Below, one piece after another: positions 25,025 to 36,792 of a stretch of DNA of 64,000 nucleotides. Source of the stretch: Coriobacteriia bacterium (GTDB taxonomy: Bacteria > Actinomycetota > Coriobacteriia > Anaerosomatales > Anaerosomataceae); the NCBI GenBank assembly GCA_030652115.1, contig JAUSBK010000007.1, forward strand, positions 248,001 through 312,000, in the 5' to 3' direction. Position 1 is the first letter of the stretch. Every line of letters starts with the position of its first letter. The position numbers and the translations under genes were made by a program. The notes beneath the pieces are model-generated. The model made no database searches. It was not told the DNA's origin and was given only the letters and a program-made list of their open reading frames with translations.

Positions 25025-26950
25025 ATGGCAACGTACCGGCAGGAGCTCAAGAGCCGCTTCGCGACGCTCGGCATCATCGTCGTCGTGGTCCTGACCGCGC
25101 TGCTCGTACGCCTCTGGACGATGCAGGTCCTGAACGGGGAGTCGTTCGCAGCTCAGGCCGAGAACAACCGCGTGCGCGAGATCTCCATCGACGCACCGCG
25201 TGGCGAGATCTACGACCGCAACGGCGTCGCGCTCGTGACCAATCGCTCGGCGCTCGCGGTGTGCGTCGATCCTAGCGATGACGACGTGCGGGACATGATC
25301 ATCCGTGCGCAGGATTCCGACTCGGCAAACGACCCGACGCGGCACGAGACCGAGGAGCTGTTCGGCGAGTTCGCGAGCATGGTGGGGGTGACTCCCTCCG
25401 ACGTGCTGACCGCGATCTCCGACGTGAGCCAGGAGGCGCTTCGGCCGCGCGTGGTCGCAATCGACGTCCCGGGAGATGTGGTCGCCCAACTGCTCGAGCG
25501 GCAGACGGACTTCCCGTGGGTCGTGGTCGAGGAGACCTCGGTACGCGAGTATCCGTACGGTTCGCTGGGCGCGCACGTCATCGGCTACACAGGGGCGATC
25601 TCCGAGGCCGAGTACGAGCAGTCAGACGAGTACGCCGGGTACGAGCTCGGCGATATCGTGGGGAAGACCGGCGCAGAGCGACAGTTCGAAGGCGTGCTGC
25701 AGGGCGACAAGGGATGGCGCCGGATCGAGGTCAACGCATCCGGAAAGTCGCAGGGCGTGGTGAGCGAGCAGGAGCCGCGCGCCGGCAACGACATCCAGCT
25801 CACGCTCGACATCGAGGCGCAGCGCGTCGCCGAGGAGCAGCTTGCCGACGCAATCGCCGAGGCGCGGCGTCAGGGCTACGCGAGCGCGAAGGCGGGAGCC
25901 GCTGTGGTGGTCGACATCACCACAGGCGAGGTCATCGCGATGGCGAGCGCCCCCTCGTACGACCCGTCCGCGTTCCTCGGCGGGATCAGCACCGCAGAGT
26001 GGGCGTCCCTCACCGCGAAGGAGAGCGAGTATCCGCTCAACAACCGGGCTATCATGGCCGCGTACCCGCCGGCGTCGACCTTCAAGGTCGTGACCGCGAT
26101 CGCCGGCCTGGAAGCGGGCATCACCACCGAGAACACGACCTATACCTGCACGGGCCGCTGGACCGACATGGGCACGCAGTGGCCCAAGTGGTGCTGGAAG
26201 CGCGCGGGGGGACACGGAACACTCTCGCTGCGCAGCGGCATGAAGAACTCGTGCGATACCGTCTTCTACGAGATCGGCTACGAGTTCTACAAGCGCAAAC
26301 TCGAGGAGCTGCAGGCGCAGTCCCGGGCCTTCGGGCTCGGCTCCGAGACGGGCATCGACTTGCCGGGTGAAGTAGACGGGCGGGTTCCCGATGCCGCGTG
26401 GAAGAAGGCGTTCAACGAGAACTACCCCGAGTACCAGATGTGGTTGCCGGGCGACACCGTGAACATGGCCATCGGTCAGGGCGATATGCTCGCCACGCCG
26501 CTACAGATGGCGTGCCTGTACGCGGGCATCGCCAACGATGGCACCGTGATGAAGCCCTACGTGCTCAAGTCAGTGCTCGACAGTGAAGGCCAGCCAACGC
26601 GGACCACGCAGCCTTCGGTGCTCCACGATACGACGGTTTCCGATGCTTCGCTCGCCGTGATAACGCGTGCGCTCATAGACGTGACCGAGGAGGGCACCGG
26701 TGCGGGCGCGTTTGCGGGTTTCCGTGTGAATGTGGCCGGCAAGACCGGCACCGCCGAGGTCAAGGGCAAGGACGACTACGCGTGGTTCTGCGCGTACGCT
26801 CCGGCCAATGAGCCGCGGTATGCCGTCGCGGTCATCGTCGAGCAGGGCGGTCACGGCGGCTCGGTGACCGGTCCGGCAGCGCGCAACATCCTGGCCCAGC
26901 TTCTGGGCGAGCCGCTCAAGACCATTCGAACGACCGACCAGTCGAGGTAG
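25025..26950 (+). CDS. mrdA: Penicillin-binding protein 2 (elongasome transpeptidase)
   Basis: A 641-residue class B PBP that cross-links peptidoglycan during elongation. It has an N-terminal membrane helix (about 14-34), the pedestal domain starting APRGEIYDRNG, and the transpeptidase domain with the catalytic Ser351 in ASTFK, SCD at 409-411 (SxN position occupied by SxD) and KTGT at 573-576. Partner of RodA, encoded four bases downstream. Confidence 0.95.
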   Translation: MATYRQELKSRFATLGIIVVVVLTALLVRLWTMQVLNGESFAAQAENNRVREISIDAPRGEIYDRNGVALVTNRSALAVCVDPSDDDVRDMIIRAQDSDSANDPTRHETEELFGEFASMVGVTPSDVLTAISDVSQEALRPRVVAIDVPGDVVAQLLERQTDFPWVVVEETSVREYPYGSLGAHVIGYTGAISEAEYEQSDEYAGYELGDIVGKTGAERQFEGVLQGDKGWRRIEVNASGKSQGVVSEQEPRAGNDIQLTLDIEAQRVAEEQLADAIAEARRQGYASAKAGAAVVVDITTGEVIAMASAPSYDPSAFLGGISTAEWASLTAKESEYPLNNRAIMAAYPPASTFKVVTAIAGLEAGITTENTTYTCTGRWTDMGTQWPKWCWKRAGGHGTLSLRSGMKNSCDTVFYEIGYEFYKRKLEELQAQSRAFGLGSETGIDLPGEVDGRVPDAAWKKAFNENYPEYQMWLPGDTVNMAIGQGDMLATPLQMACLYAGIANDGTVMKPYVLKSVLDSEGQPTRTTQPSVLHDTTVSDASLAVITRALIDVTEEGTGAGAFAGFRVNVAGKTGTAEVKGKDDYAWFCAYAPANEPRYAVAVIVEQGGHGGSVTGPAARNILAQLLGEPLKTIRTTDQSR

Positions 26951-26954
26951 GGCG

Positions 26955-28106
26955 ATGATCCGCAAGTCACGATCGAGAAGGTTCCTGGACGCGGTCAACG
27001 TGCCGCTCGTCCTGTGGTCCCTTGCCCTGATCGGATACGGCACGATCATGGTCGCCTCGGCCACATCGGGGATGAGCGGGGGCAGCGGTATGCTGCTCCG
27101 TCATGCGGTCGGCATCGGCGTGGGGCTCGTGCCACTGGCGCTTGCCTGGGCGTTCGACTACACGCGCCTCCGTGGCTGGCAGGGGCCGCTCATCGCGCTG
27201 GCGGCGTTCCTGCTCATCAGTCCGCGGATACCCGGCCTGGGGTACGAGGCGGGCGGCGCCACCTCCTGGCTTTCTGTCTTCGGCGTGCGCTTGTTCCAGC
27301 CGTCCGAGCCGGCGAAGCTCATCTTCATCGTGGTCGTGGCCTCGGTCATCTCGTCGTTCAAAGGCCGGATCGATGAGCCGCGAGACGCGCTCAAGGTGAT
27401 GGCATACCTGAGTGGAGCGGTCGGTCTCATCTTGCTTCAGCCCGACCTGGGCACCGGACTCGTGTTCGTGGCGATCACGTTCATCATGCTCATCGCCGGT
27501 GGCATGAAAGGCCGCTACTTCCTCGTGATGCTCCTTGTGGCGGCGGTAGGGCTCGTTGGCATCGTGGCTGTCGACTCATCGCTGGACAAGCTGTTCGATA
27601 GAGATGTGGCGCTCAAGGAGTACCAGCTGAACCGGCTGCTCGTCTTCATCGATCCGGCACGCGATCCTGACGACGCCGGCTACAATCTCGCGCAGTCGAA
27701 GATCGCGATCGGGTCTGGTGGACTGGCGGGCAAGGGCCTGGGTTCGGGCACTCAGTCGAACCTGCACTTCATCCCCGAGCGGCACACGGACTTCATCTTC
27801 TCGGTCCTCGGTGAGGAGCTCGGCTTCCTCGGGGCGGTCACCCTGCTCGGCTTGTACCTCGCTCTCCTGATCACGGCGCTGGCGATCGCTACATCGTCGC
27901 GTGATCTATACGGGGCGCTTATCGCCGCAGGCGTTCTCGGCATGTGGCTGTTCCAGATCTTGGAGAACATCGGCATGACGGTGGGTATGATGCCTATCAC
28001 AGGGATTCCTCTGCCGTTCATGAGCTTCGGCAGTTCCGCAATGGTGACGAATCTTGGTGCGATCGGACTGCTCCTGTCGGTGTGGTCCAGGCGCTATGGC
28101 ACCTGA
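26955..28106 (+). CDS. rodA: Rod-shape glycosyltransferase RodA (SEDS family)
   Basis: A 383-residue polytopic membrane protein polymerising lipid II with PBP2. Family signatures are QPSEPAKLIFI, LLQPDLGTGLVF (with the essential Asp) and FIPERHTDFIFSVLGEELGFLG. About ten helices. The short FtsW-type tail is absent, in agreement with RodA and with its position directly after mrdA. Confidence 0.95.
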   Translation: MIRKSRSRRFLDAVNVPLVLWSLALIGYGTIMVASATSGMSGGSGMLLRHAVGIGVGLVPLALAWAFDYTRLRGWQGPLIALAAFLLISPRIPGLGYEAGGATSWLSVFGVRLFQPSEPAKLIFIVVVASVISSFKGRIDEPRDALKVMAYLSGAVGLILLQPDLGTGLVFVAITFIMLIAGGMKGRYFLVMLLVAAVGLVGIVAVDSSLDKLFDRDVALKEYQLNRLLVFIDPARDPDDAGYNLAQSKIAIGSGGLAGKGLGSGTQSNLHFIPERHTDFIFSVLGEELGFLGAVTLLGLYLALLITALAIATSSRDLYGALIAAGVLGMWLFQILENIGMTVGMMPITGIPLPFMSFGSSAMVTNLGAIGLLLSVWSRRYGT

Positions 28107-28124
28107 GTCAGAGGAGGGCACGAC

Positions 28125-29189
28125 ATGGCACTCCCGCTCGATGTGCGCGATGTGATGAAGTCCGGCGCCCGCTATACGGAGGAGCGCTCCCAGAACGTTT
28201 CGATCGCGGTGCTCGTGGAGGTCGACGCTTCCGACGCGCTCATCGAGGCTGTGCGTCAGCAGCTTCGCCCGGCCACGGCCGCGGTGTCGCTGCAGATCGA
28301 GGTGGCCGAACTCGGTGCGGCGCCGATGGTTCCGCAGGGCACCGATCTGGTCATCGCAATCGCCGGCACCGGCAATGTAGGGCTTCGCGAGGCGCTCGCA
28401 GGGCCGCGACAGATGCGACTTCCGCTGGTCGTCGTCTCGCTCGGCGAGGAGGACCGCGCGGGGTTGCTCGCCGGTTCGCTGCTGCAGCCCACCGGGAATC
28501 TCATCGTGCGTGCCGAACCCGAAGAGGTGGTGGCTCGCCTTGGCCTGTGGATAGCCGACAACGTCGGCAGTAAGCGCCTCGCGCTCGCGCACAACTTCGC
28601 CTTCATGCGCCGCGCAGTGGCCGAAGACGCCATGAAGACAACAGCGCTGCAGAACGGACTCATCGGAGCGGTCACGCCGATTCCCGGCGCCGACATGCCC
28701 ATCATGACCGCGAACCAGGTCAAGATGTTGCTCCAGATCGCCGCGGCGTACGGCCAGCCGCTCGGCGTGGAGCGCATCAGGGAGCTTGCCGCAGTCCTGG
28801 CAGGCGGCTACCTTCTGCGCACGATCGCGCGTCAGGCGCTCGTGGTCGTCCCGGTGCTCGGGTGGGCAATCAAGGGCGGGATCGGGTACACGGGCACGAT
28901 AGCGATGGGGCGCGCGGCGGTCAGCTACTTCGAGAGCGGCGCGGACCTGAGCCAGCTGACCGCGCACTTCCGGACCCTACGGGACAGTGCCCTCGCCAAG
29001 AGCCGGGCGTACGGCCCGCGGCTCCTGGGTCGCGCGCGCCGACGCGCACTGCCCGCGATGGAGCAGGAGGCGCTCGAGCCCGCAGGCGGGCGTCCTGTGA
29101 CCATCGTCTCCGACTCGGCGCCTGCGGAGCCTGCCCAGCCTGCCCAGCCTGTCCTGCCCTTTGCCGAGGTCGAGCCTGCTGGTGAGTGA
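28125..29189 (+). CDS. DUF697 (YcjF-like) membrane-associated protein
   Basis: A 354-residue protein. The first ~150 residues resemble a nucleotide-binding-like alpha/beta domain without a clear P-loop; residues about 175-290 form a DUF697 region with hydrophobic helices (AVTPIPGADMPIMTANQVKM is characteristic). The tail is rich in Ala-Glu-Pro. DUF697 proteins often accompany small GTPases; none is adjacent. The ATG at 28125 follows AGAGGAGGG. Its position after rodA suggests co-transcription with the elongasome genes, but a shape-related role is only a guess. Confidence 0.7.
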   Translation: MALPLDVRDVMKSGARYTEERSQNVSIAVLVEVDASDALIEAVRQQLRPATAAVSLQIEVAELGAAPMVPQGTDLVIAIAGTGNVGLREALAGPRQMRLPLVVVSLGEEDRAGLLAGSLLQPTGNLIVRAEPEEVVARLGLWIADNVGSKRLALAHNFAFMRRAVAEDAMKTTALQNGLIGAVTPIPGADMPIMTANQVKMLLQIAAAYGQPLGVERIRELAAVLAGGYLLRTIARQALVVVPVLGWAIKGGIGYTGTIAMGRAAVSYFESGADLSQLTAHFRTLRDSALAKSRAYGPRLLGRARRRALPAMEQEALEPAGGRPVTIVSDSAPAEPAQPAQPVLPFAEVEPAGE

Positions 29190-31029
29190 TCTCTGGGAGC
29201 GAGTGCAGCCGCTGCTGGCGCGAGTGGAGCGTCCTTCGCGCTACATCGATCGCGAGTGGGGGGCCGTGCACCGGCCCGACGCAGCCTACCGCGTGGCGCT
29301 CATGTATCCCGATACCTACGAGGTCGGAATGGCGAACCAGGCACTCCAGGTGCTCGCCGACCGTCTCGCTGGGCTCGACGATGTGGCATGCGAGCGCGTC
29401 TTCGTGCCCTGGACCGACATGTCGGCGGCCATGCGCGCGGCCGGTGTGCCCCTGTACACACTCGAGTCGTGCCTGCCGGTCGCCGGGTGCCAGATGCTCG
29501 GCATCACCATCCCGCATGAACTCACGTACACCAACATCCTCGAGGCGCTCGATCTCGCGGGTATCCCGCTGCGCGCCGAGGAGCGCAGCGAGGGCGATCC
29601 GCTCGTGATCGGTGGTGGTCCTTCGGCGCACAACCCCGAGCCGCTAGCGCCGTTCTTCGATGCCATTTTGATCGGCGATGGCGAGGAGGCCGTCCTCGAG
29701 ATGGTGGCCGCGCATCGGGCCGCCCGCGAGCGCTCGGCAACTCGAGCAGAGACGCTGCGCGACCTCGCGGGCATCGAGGGCGTCTACGTGCCCTCACTCT
29801 ACGTCGCTGGACCGGACGGCGCCTTGGTGGCCTCGGCGGGAACGCCTGAGCGTATCACGCGACGCGTGCTCCGAGATCTTGACGCAGTTTCGAGTCCCGT
29901 GTGCCCCGTCGTGCCCTACGCCGACGTCGTCCATGATCGCGCCACCATCGAGGTGCTCCGCGGCTGTTCGCGGGGGTGCAGATTCTGCCAGGCGGGTATG
30001 GTGTACCGCCCGGTCCGCGAGCGTCAGGCCGACGCGATCGTGCGAGATGCGATCGCGACGCTGTTCTGCACCGGGTACGAGGAGATCTCGCTCACGTCGC
30101 TGTCGACCGCCGACCACTCGCAACTCGAAGAGGTGCTCCGACGTCTATTCCGCAGGTTCGAAGACGCCGATGTGGCGATCTCGGTGCCCTCGCTCAGGGT
30201 GGACTCGTTCACGCTGTCGCTCGCGCGTCTGCTGGGCGGAGGGAAGCGCAGCGGTCTCACGTTCGCTCCCGAGGCGGGTTCACAGCGGCTGCGGGACGCC
30301 ATCAACAAGAACGTGACGGAGGACGAGCTGCTCGAGACCGTGGCGGCAGCGTTCGGGGCGGGGTGGCGCCGACTCAAGCTCTACTTCATGGTCGGGCTGC
30401 CGACAGAGACCGACGAGGACGTCGTTGCGATAGGGGGGCTCGTCTCCCGGGTGCTCGCCGTGGCGCGTGAGGCAACACCGCCTGCCGAGCGTGGCGGCCT
30501 GCGCGTGGCCGTATCTGCCTCGACATTCGTCCCGAAGGCCCATACCCCATTCCAGTGGGAAGGGCAGCTGCCCGCGGGTGAGGTCCGCCGCAGGCAGTCG
30601 CTCCTGAGGGACGCCATGCCGCGTCGTGGCGTCGAGCTCTCCTGGCACGATGCCGAGACGTCGTTCCTCGAGGCGGTGCTCGCCCGTGGCGACCGGTCCC
30701 TCGCCGATGCGATCGAGGCGGCATGGCGCGCCGGCGCCGTCTTCGACGCCTGGAGCGAGCGTTTCGAGCTTTCGCGCTGGACGGCCGCGTTCGAGTCGAC
30801 AGGCATCGACGCCGGCGCTCGTGCACATGACCCGTTCGCCGAGGACGAGACTCTGCCCTGGTCGCATATCGACAGCGGGCTCGCACGCTCGTTCCTGCTC
30901 GCAGAGCGCCATCGCGCGTACGAGGGCATCATCACCGAGGACTGCACGTTCGGCGACTGCACCGGGTGTGGCGTGTGCCCGGCGCTCTCGGCAGACGTCG
31001 TTGTCGCAGGGGGCGGTCGCCGTGGCTGA
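29182..31029 (+). CDS. B12-binding-domain radical SAM protein, TIGR03960 type
   Basis: A 615-residue radical SAM enzyme. An N-terminal B12-binding-like region (about 35-190, with PDTYEVGMANQALQVL) precedes the radical SAM motif CSRGCRFCQ (CxxxCxxC, about residue 260), then FAPEAGSQRLRD and MVGLPTETDEDV. The C-terminus has a further Cys cluster (CTFGDCTGCGVC). Members occur next to a DUF2344 protein, as here, and their substrate is unknown; tRNA or rRNA modification has been suggested from context. The GTG at 29182 overlaps the previous stop by eight bases. Confidence 0.85.
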   Translation: MSDLWERVQPLLARVERPSRYIDREWGAVHRPDAAYRVALMYPDTYEVGMANQALQVLADRLAGLDDVACERVFVPWTDMSAAMRAAGVPLYTLESCLPVAGCQMLGITIPHELTYTNILEALDLAGIPLRAEERSEGDPLVIGGGPSAHNPEPLAPFFDAILIGDGEEAVLEMVAAHRAARERSATRAETLRDLAGIEGVYVPSLYVAGPDGALVASAGTPERITRRVLRDLDAVSSPVCPVVPYADVVHDRATIEVLRGCSRGCRFCQAGMVYRPVRERQADAIVRDAIATLFCTGYEEISLTSLSTADHSQLEEVLRRLFRRFEDADVAISVPSLRVDSFTLSLARLLGGGKRSGLTFAPEAGSQRLRDAINKNVTEDELLETVAAAFGAGWRRLKLYFMVGLPTETDEDVVAIGGLVSRVLAVAREATPPAERGGLRVAVSASTFVPKAHTPFQWEGQLPAGEVRRRQSLLRDAMPRRGVELSWHDAETSFLEAVLARGDRSLADAIEAAWRAGAVFDAWSERFELSRWTAAFESTGIDAGARAHDPFAEDETLPWSHIDSGLARSFLLAERHRAYEGIITEDCTFGDCTGCGVCPALSADVVVAGGGRRG

Positions 31030-31693
31030 GGGATTCCGCCTGCGCGTCTGCCACCGCAAGTCCGGTCGGCTGCGCTTCCTTTCGCATCTCGAGGTGGTCC
31101 GCGCATGCGAACGCGCTGCGCGGCGAGCGGCGTTGCCGTATGCTGTCAGTCGAGGGTTCACGCCTCGTATGCGCATGTCGTTCGGCCCGGCGTTGCCGGT
31201 CGGCACCGCGGGGGAGCGGGAGTACTACGACCTGACGCTCACCCGCTACCTGCCGGCCGCCGAAGTGTGTGCCTCATTGACAGCGGTGACCGCCGAGGAC
31301 CTTGCTCCGCTGCAGTGCGGCTACGTGACCGCGCGGGAGCCGTCCCTGGCTGCCGCTCTAACCATAGCGATGTATGAGTTGAGCCTGGAAGGAGGGATCC
31401 CGCCCGAGGAGCTGCAAGGCTCTCTGCACGGACTGATGGGGGACGGTACGATCAGCGTCGAGCACAAGGGCAAGCAGAAGGTTTATGACCTCGCCGAAGC
31501 GCTCCCGAAGGAGCCTGAGGTGACGTCGGCAGGAGACCGCACCCTCGTCCGCCTGGCTGTCAAGATGGGTGAGCATGGGTCTCTGAGGCCTGAAGTGCTG
31601 ATACGCTCGGCACTCGGAAGAGACATCCGGGCTGTCGTGACCCGTACCGATCTGCTCATCGACGATGAGGGAGTCTGGCGCCGCCCCCTGTAG
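31022..31693 (+). CDS. DUF2344 (TIGR03936) radical-SAM-linked protein
   Basis: A 223-residue protein that begins RLRVCHRKSGRLRFLSHLEV and continues with SRGFTPRMRMSFGPALPVG, the signature of the DUF2344 family. It normally follows, or is fused to, the TIGR03960 radical SAM enzyme; here the two overlap by eight bases, so they probably form a complex. The last ~80 residues are more variable and may be a separate domain. Function unknown. Confidence 0.83.
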   Translation: MAEGFRLRVCHRKSGRLRFLSHLEVVRACERAARRAALPYAVSRGFTPRMRMSFGPALPVGTAGEREYYDLTLTRYLPAAEVCASLTAVTAEDLAPLQCGYVTAREPSLAAALTIAMYELSLEGGIPPEELQGSLHGLMGDGTISVEHKGKQKVYDLAEALPKEPEVTSAGDRTLVRLAVKMGEHGSLRPEVLIRSALGRDIRAVVTRTDLLIDDEGVWRRPL

Positions 31694-31703
31694 CGGGGAC
31701 GAG

Positions 31704-33191
31704 GTGTCTGACATCACCCGCGAGATGCTGATCTCGCATGATACCCACGAGACGCGCGTCGCGATCGTTGAAGACCGGCGGCTCGTCGAACTGTACGTCG
31801 AGCGGCCCAAGCGGAGCGTCGTCGGAAACGTCTACCTCGGCAAGGTGAAGGACGTCCTGCCGGGGATGCAGGCGGCATTCGTGGACATCGGACTCGAGAA
31901 GAACGCCTTCCTCTACGTCGACGAGGTCGTGACACCGGAGGGCGCGTCGACCTCGGCGAGCCGGGATATCCAGTCGCTGCTGCGCCCCGGACAGCAGCTC
32001 ATGGTGCAGGTGCTGAAGGACCCGATGGGCACCAAGGGAGCCCGGGTCACGACCGAGATCACCCTGCCGGGGCGCTTCCTGGTGCTCATGCCGTTCTCGC
32101 CGTTCGTGGGCCTGTCCCGCAAGCTCGCAGACGCAGAGCGAGACCGGCTCGAGCAGATCATCTCTCCGCTCGTGCCGGAGGGGGTCGGCGTCATAGTGCG
32201 TACCGCCGCAGTCGGCGCCACAGAGACGGACCTGACGGGTGATCTGGAGTTCCTGCTGCGTCTGTGGGGTCGCGTGCGGAATCAGGCGCGCGACGGTCTG
32301 GCGCCGGAGGTCGTCTACACCGAGATGGATGTGGCGCTTCGGCTGGTGCGCGATGCGTTCGGCGACGAATTCCGCCGGCTCGTGATAGACGACAAGCGGG
32401 TCTTCGAGAAGGTCACGTCGTTCCTGCGCAAGACGACGCCCAAGCTCGTGAAGCGAGTGCAGCTGTACAAGGATCGACTTCCGCTTTTCGAGACGTACGG
32501 CATGCGAGACGACATCATAGGAGCCGTGCTGCGCGAGGTGCCGCTGCCTTCGGGCGGGCACATCACGATAGACATCACCGAGGCGCTGACGGCCATAGAC
32601 GTCAACACCGGCAGCTACGTGGGCCGGAAGAACCTCGAGGACACCGTGGTCCGCACGAATCTCGAGGCCGCGGTCGAGGCCGTTCGGCAGCTGCGGCTTC
32701 GCGACATTGGCGGCATCATCGTGATCGACTTCATCGACATGGAGGACCCCGCGAATCGTCAGCTCGTGATCGACCGGCTCACGGAGGGTCTCGAGCGCGA
32801 CCGGACCAAGACCCGGGTCTCCGAGATGTCGCGGCTCGGCCTCGTGGAATTGACGCGCAAGAACGTGACGGACGGTCTCTACGGTGTGCTCACCGAGCCG
32901 TGTCCTACCTGCCACGGTGAGGGGCGGGTTCTCTCTGACGCGACGAGGCGCATCAGTGTGGAGCGTCGACTTCGCGAGATCCTGCTCTCGGGACGCTCCT
33001 CGGCATACCTGGTGGGTCTCAACCCGCAGACCTATGCGCTCGTGAGCGCACCCGGGCACAACGCGATCGCGCTTCTGCGCGCGGAGACGGGCAAGCAGCT
33101 AAGCGTCATCGCCGACCCGGACGTGGCGCCAACGGAGGTTCGAATTCTGATCGAAGGCAAAGCCGGGAGCATCGGGCTCGAGATGGACTGA
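31704..33191 (+). CDS. rng: Ribonuclease E/G family endoribonuclease (RNase G-like)
   Basis: A 495-residue single-strand endoribonuclease. It has an N-terminal S1 RNA-binding domain (about 35-120, GNVYLGKVKDVLPGMQAAFVDIG), the catalytic core with Mg ligands in AIDVNTG and VIDFIDM, and the CPTCHGEG zinc-link that joins dimers. The long C-terminal scaffold of E. coli RNase E is absent, hence RNase G-like. The GTG at 31704 lies ten bases after the preceding stop. It precedes L21-L27-Obg, a neighbourhood conserved in many bacteria. Confidence 0.93.
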   Translation: MSDITREMLISHDTHETRVAIVEDRRLVELYVERPKRSVVGNVYLGKVKDVLPGMQAAFVDIGLEKNAFLYVDEVVTPEGASTSASRDIQSLLRPGQQLMVQVLKDPMGTKGARVTTEITLPGRFLVLMPFSPFVGLSRKLADAERDRLEQIISPLVPEGVGVIVRTAAVGATETDLTGDLEFLLRLWGRVRNQARDGLAPEVVYTEMDVALRLVRDAFGDEFRRLVIDDKRVFEKVTSFLRKTTPKLVKRVQLYKDRLPLFETYGMRDDIIGAVLREVPLPSGGHITIDITEALTAIDVNTGSYVGRKNLEDTVVRTNLEAAVEAVRQLRLRDIGGIIVIDFIDMEDPANRQLVIDRLTEGLERDRTKTRVSEMSRLGLVELTRKNVTDGLYGVLTEPCPTCHGEGRVLSDATRRISVERRLREILLSGRSSAYLVGLNPQTYALVSAPGHNAIALLRAETGKQLSVIADPDVAPTEVRILIEGKAGSIGLEMD

Positions 33192-33232
33192 GAGTCGGCG
33201 CAGGTGAGCCGTCCGTTGAGCACTGTCGCGCG

Positions 33233-33262
33233 TTGACGCTCGCACGCCCGTTCTGCTAGGAT
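33233..33262 (+). promoter_or_regulatory. Putative promoter of rplU
   Basis: TTGACG at 33233-33238 and TAGGAT at 33257-33262, spacer 18, with an extended TGC before the -10. The leader would be about 35 bases. Confidence 0.65.
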
Positions 33263-33303
33263 TTGCGCTCGCGTGTATTCCCTTTATGACTGGAGCGATA
33301 CCC

Positions 33304-33930
33304 ATGTATGCAGTCGTGAACACCGGCGGCAAGCAGGCCAAAGTCGAGGTCGGCACCGTGATCGCCGTTGATAAGCTCAAGGCGAAGGTCGGCGACACCG
33401 TCTCACTGCCCGTTCTCATGATCGCCGACGGGGAGACCATCCTGGCCAAGCCGGCGGAGCTCACCGGAGCTGGCGTAACAGCCCAGGTGCTCGAGCACTT
33501 CCTTGGCGACAAGCAGATGGTGTTCAAGTTCAAGAAGCGCAAGGGCTACAAGCGCACGAGGGGTCACCGCCAGCAGCTCACGAGCATCGTGATCCTCGAT
33601 ATCGCCGCGGAGGGCGCCGCGAAGCCGAAGGCCGCCAAGGCCGCTGCCGCGAAGCCCGCAGCGCCCAAGGCCGCGAAGCCCGCAGCGCCCAAGGCCGCAA
33701 AGCCTGCTGCGCCCAAGGCCGCAAAGCCTGCTGCGCCCAAGGCCGCAAAGCCTGCTGCGCCGAAGGCCGCTGCGCCCAAGGCCGCGAAGCCCACTGCACC
33801 CAAGGCCGCGAAGCCTGCTGCACCCAAGGCTGGAGAGGCCGCGCAGTGCGCGGCCATCAAGTCCGACGGCACCCGGTGCGCGAACAAGGCGAAAGAGGGC
33901 TCCAAGTACTGCGGCGTCCATGCGAAGTAG
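33304..33930 (+). CDS. rplU: Ribosomal protein bL21 with Lys/Ala/Pro tail and Cys3His motif
   Basis: Residues 1-101 are a complete bL21 (starting MYAVVNTGGKQAKVEVG, with KRKGYKRTRGHRQ). Ordinary bL21 ends there. This one continues for 107 residues: a histone-H1-like tail of AAPKAAKP repeats (about 105-177), then C182, C192, C203 and H206 arranged CX9CX10CX2H, a likely zinc site. The ATG at 33304 follows GGAG at 33293-33296 and matches the family start; the earlier in-frame ATG is discarded. The tail probably binds RNA or DNA by charge; its role is unknown. rpmA follows after 56 bases. Confidence 0.93.
   Translation: MYAVVNTGGKQAKVEVGTVIAVDKLKAKVGDTVSLPVLMIADGETILAKPAELTGAGVTAQVLEHFLGDKQMVFKFKKRKGYKRTRGHRQQLTSIVILDIAAEGAAKPKAAKAAAAKPAAPKAAKPAAPKAAKPAAPKAAKPAAPKAAKPAAPKAAAPKAAKPTAPKAAKPAAPKAGEAAQCAAIKSDGTRCANKAKEGSKYCGVHAK
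33643..33832 (+). repeat. In-frame 24-base repeats encoding AAPKAAKP
   Basis: Tandem units of the type GCCCAAGGCCGCAAAGCC plus CTGCTGC code for the Lys/Ala/Pro tail of the L21 gene. Middle copies are almost identical at DNA level, outer ones diverged. Such a tract can expand or contract by slippage. Confidence 0.85.
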
Positions 33931-33986
33931 CTCGAAGGCTGATACACTACTCGGGCGTTGCCCGACGGATGCGAAGGTGAACTGAA

Positions 33987-34238
33987 ATGGCTCACAAGAA
34001 AGGTATGGGGTCGACCAGGAACGGTCGCGACTCCCAGTCTCAGCGCCTCGGCGTGAAGCGCTTCTCCGGTCAGGTCGTGACCGCCGGCTCGATCCTCGTG
34101 CGCCAGCGGGGCACGCGCCTGAAGCCGGGTCAGAACGTCGGCCTCGGCCGCGACGACACGCTGTTTGCGAAGATCGATGGCGTCGTTGAGTTCACGCACG
34201 GCAAAGACCGTCGCGTGCACGTGTTGCCGCAGGCCTAA
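33987..34238 (+). CDS. rpmA: Ribosomal protein bL27
   Basis: An 83-residue bL27. It starts [23 protein letters not shown] and keeps [15 protein letters not shown], so there is no N-terminal cleavable extension of the Firmicutes type. Its N-terminus reaches the peptidyl-transferase centre. A TACACT -10-like element lies at 33943-33948, but co-transcription with rplU is likely. Confidence 0.97.
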   Translation: MAHKKGMGSTRNGRDSQSQRLGVKRFSGQVVTAGSILVRQRGTRLKPGQNVGLGRDDTLFAKIDGVVEFTHGKDRRVHVLPQA

Positions 34239-34264
34239 GCACCATACCTGCCACACAAACGCCC

Positions 34265-34296
34265 GAAGGCCTCCCGCTTGCGTGCGGGGGGCCTTC
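34265..34296 (+). terminator. Terminator after rpmA
   Basis: A 13-bp stem (34265-34277 with 34284-34296), one G-T wobble, six-base loop. It separates the L21-L27 unit from obg. Confidence 0.75.
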
Positions 34297-34319
34297 TGCA
34301 TTCCGGGGACCGGCTCGAC

Positions 34320-36759
<2,440 letters not shown>

Positions 36760-36792
36760 ACCGGGTTCGGACGAGGGAAGGGACGAAAGCAG

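Noticed and set aside
33643-33832. Tandem repeats considered as a CRISPR array
   Set aside because: Repeats are contiguous, in frame and lack spacers; they encode the L21 tail.
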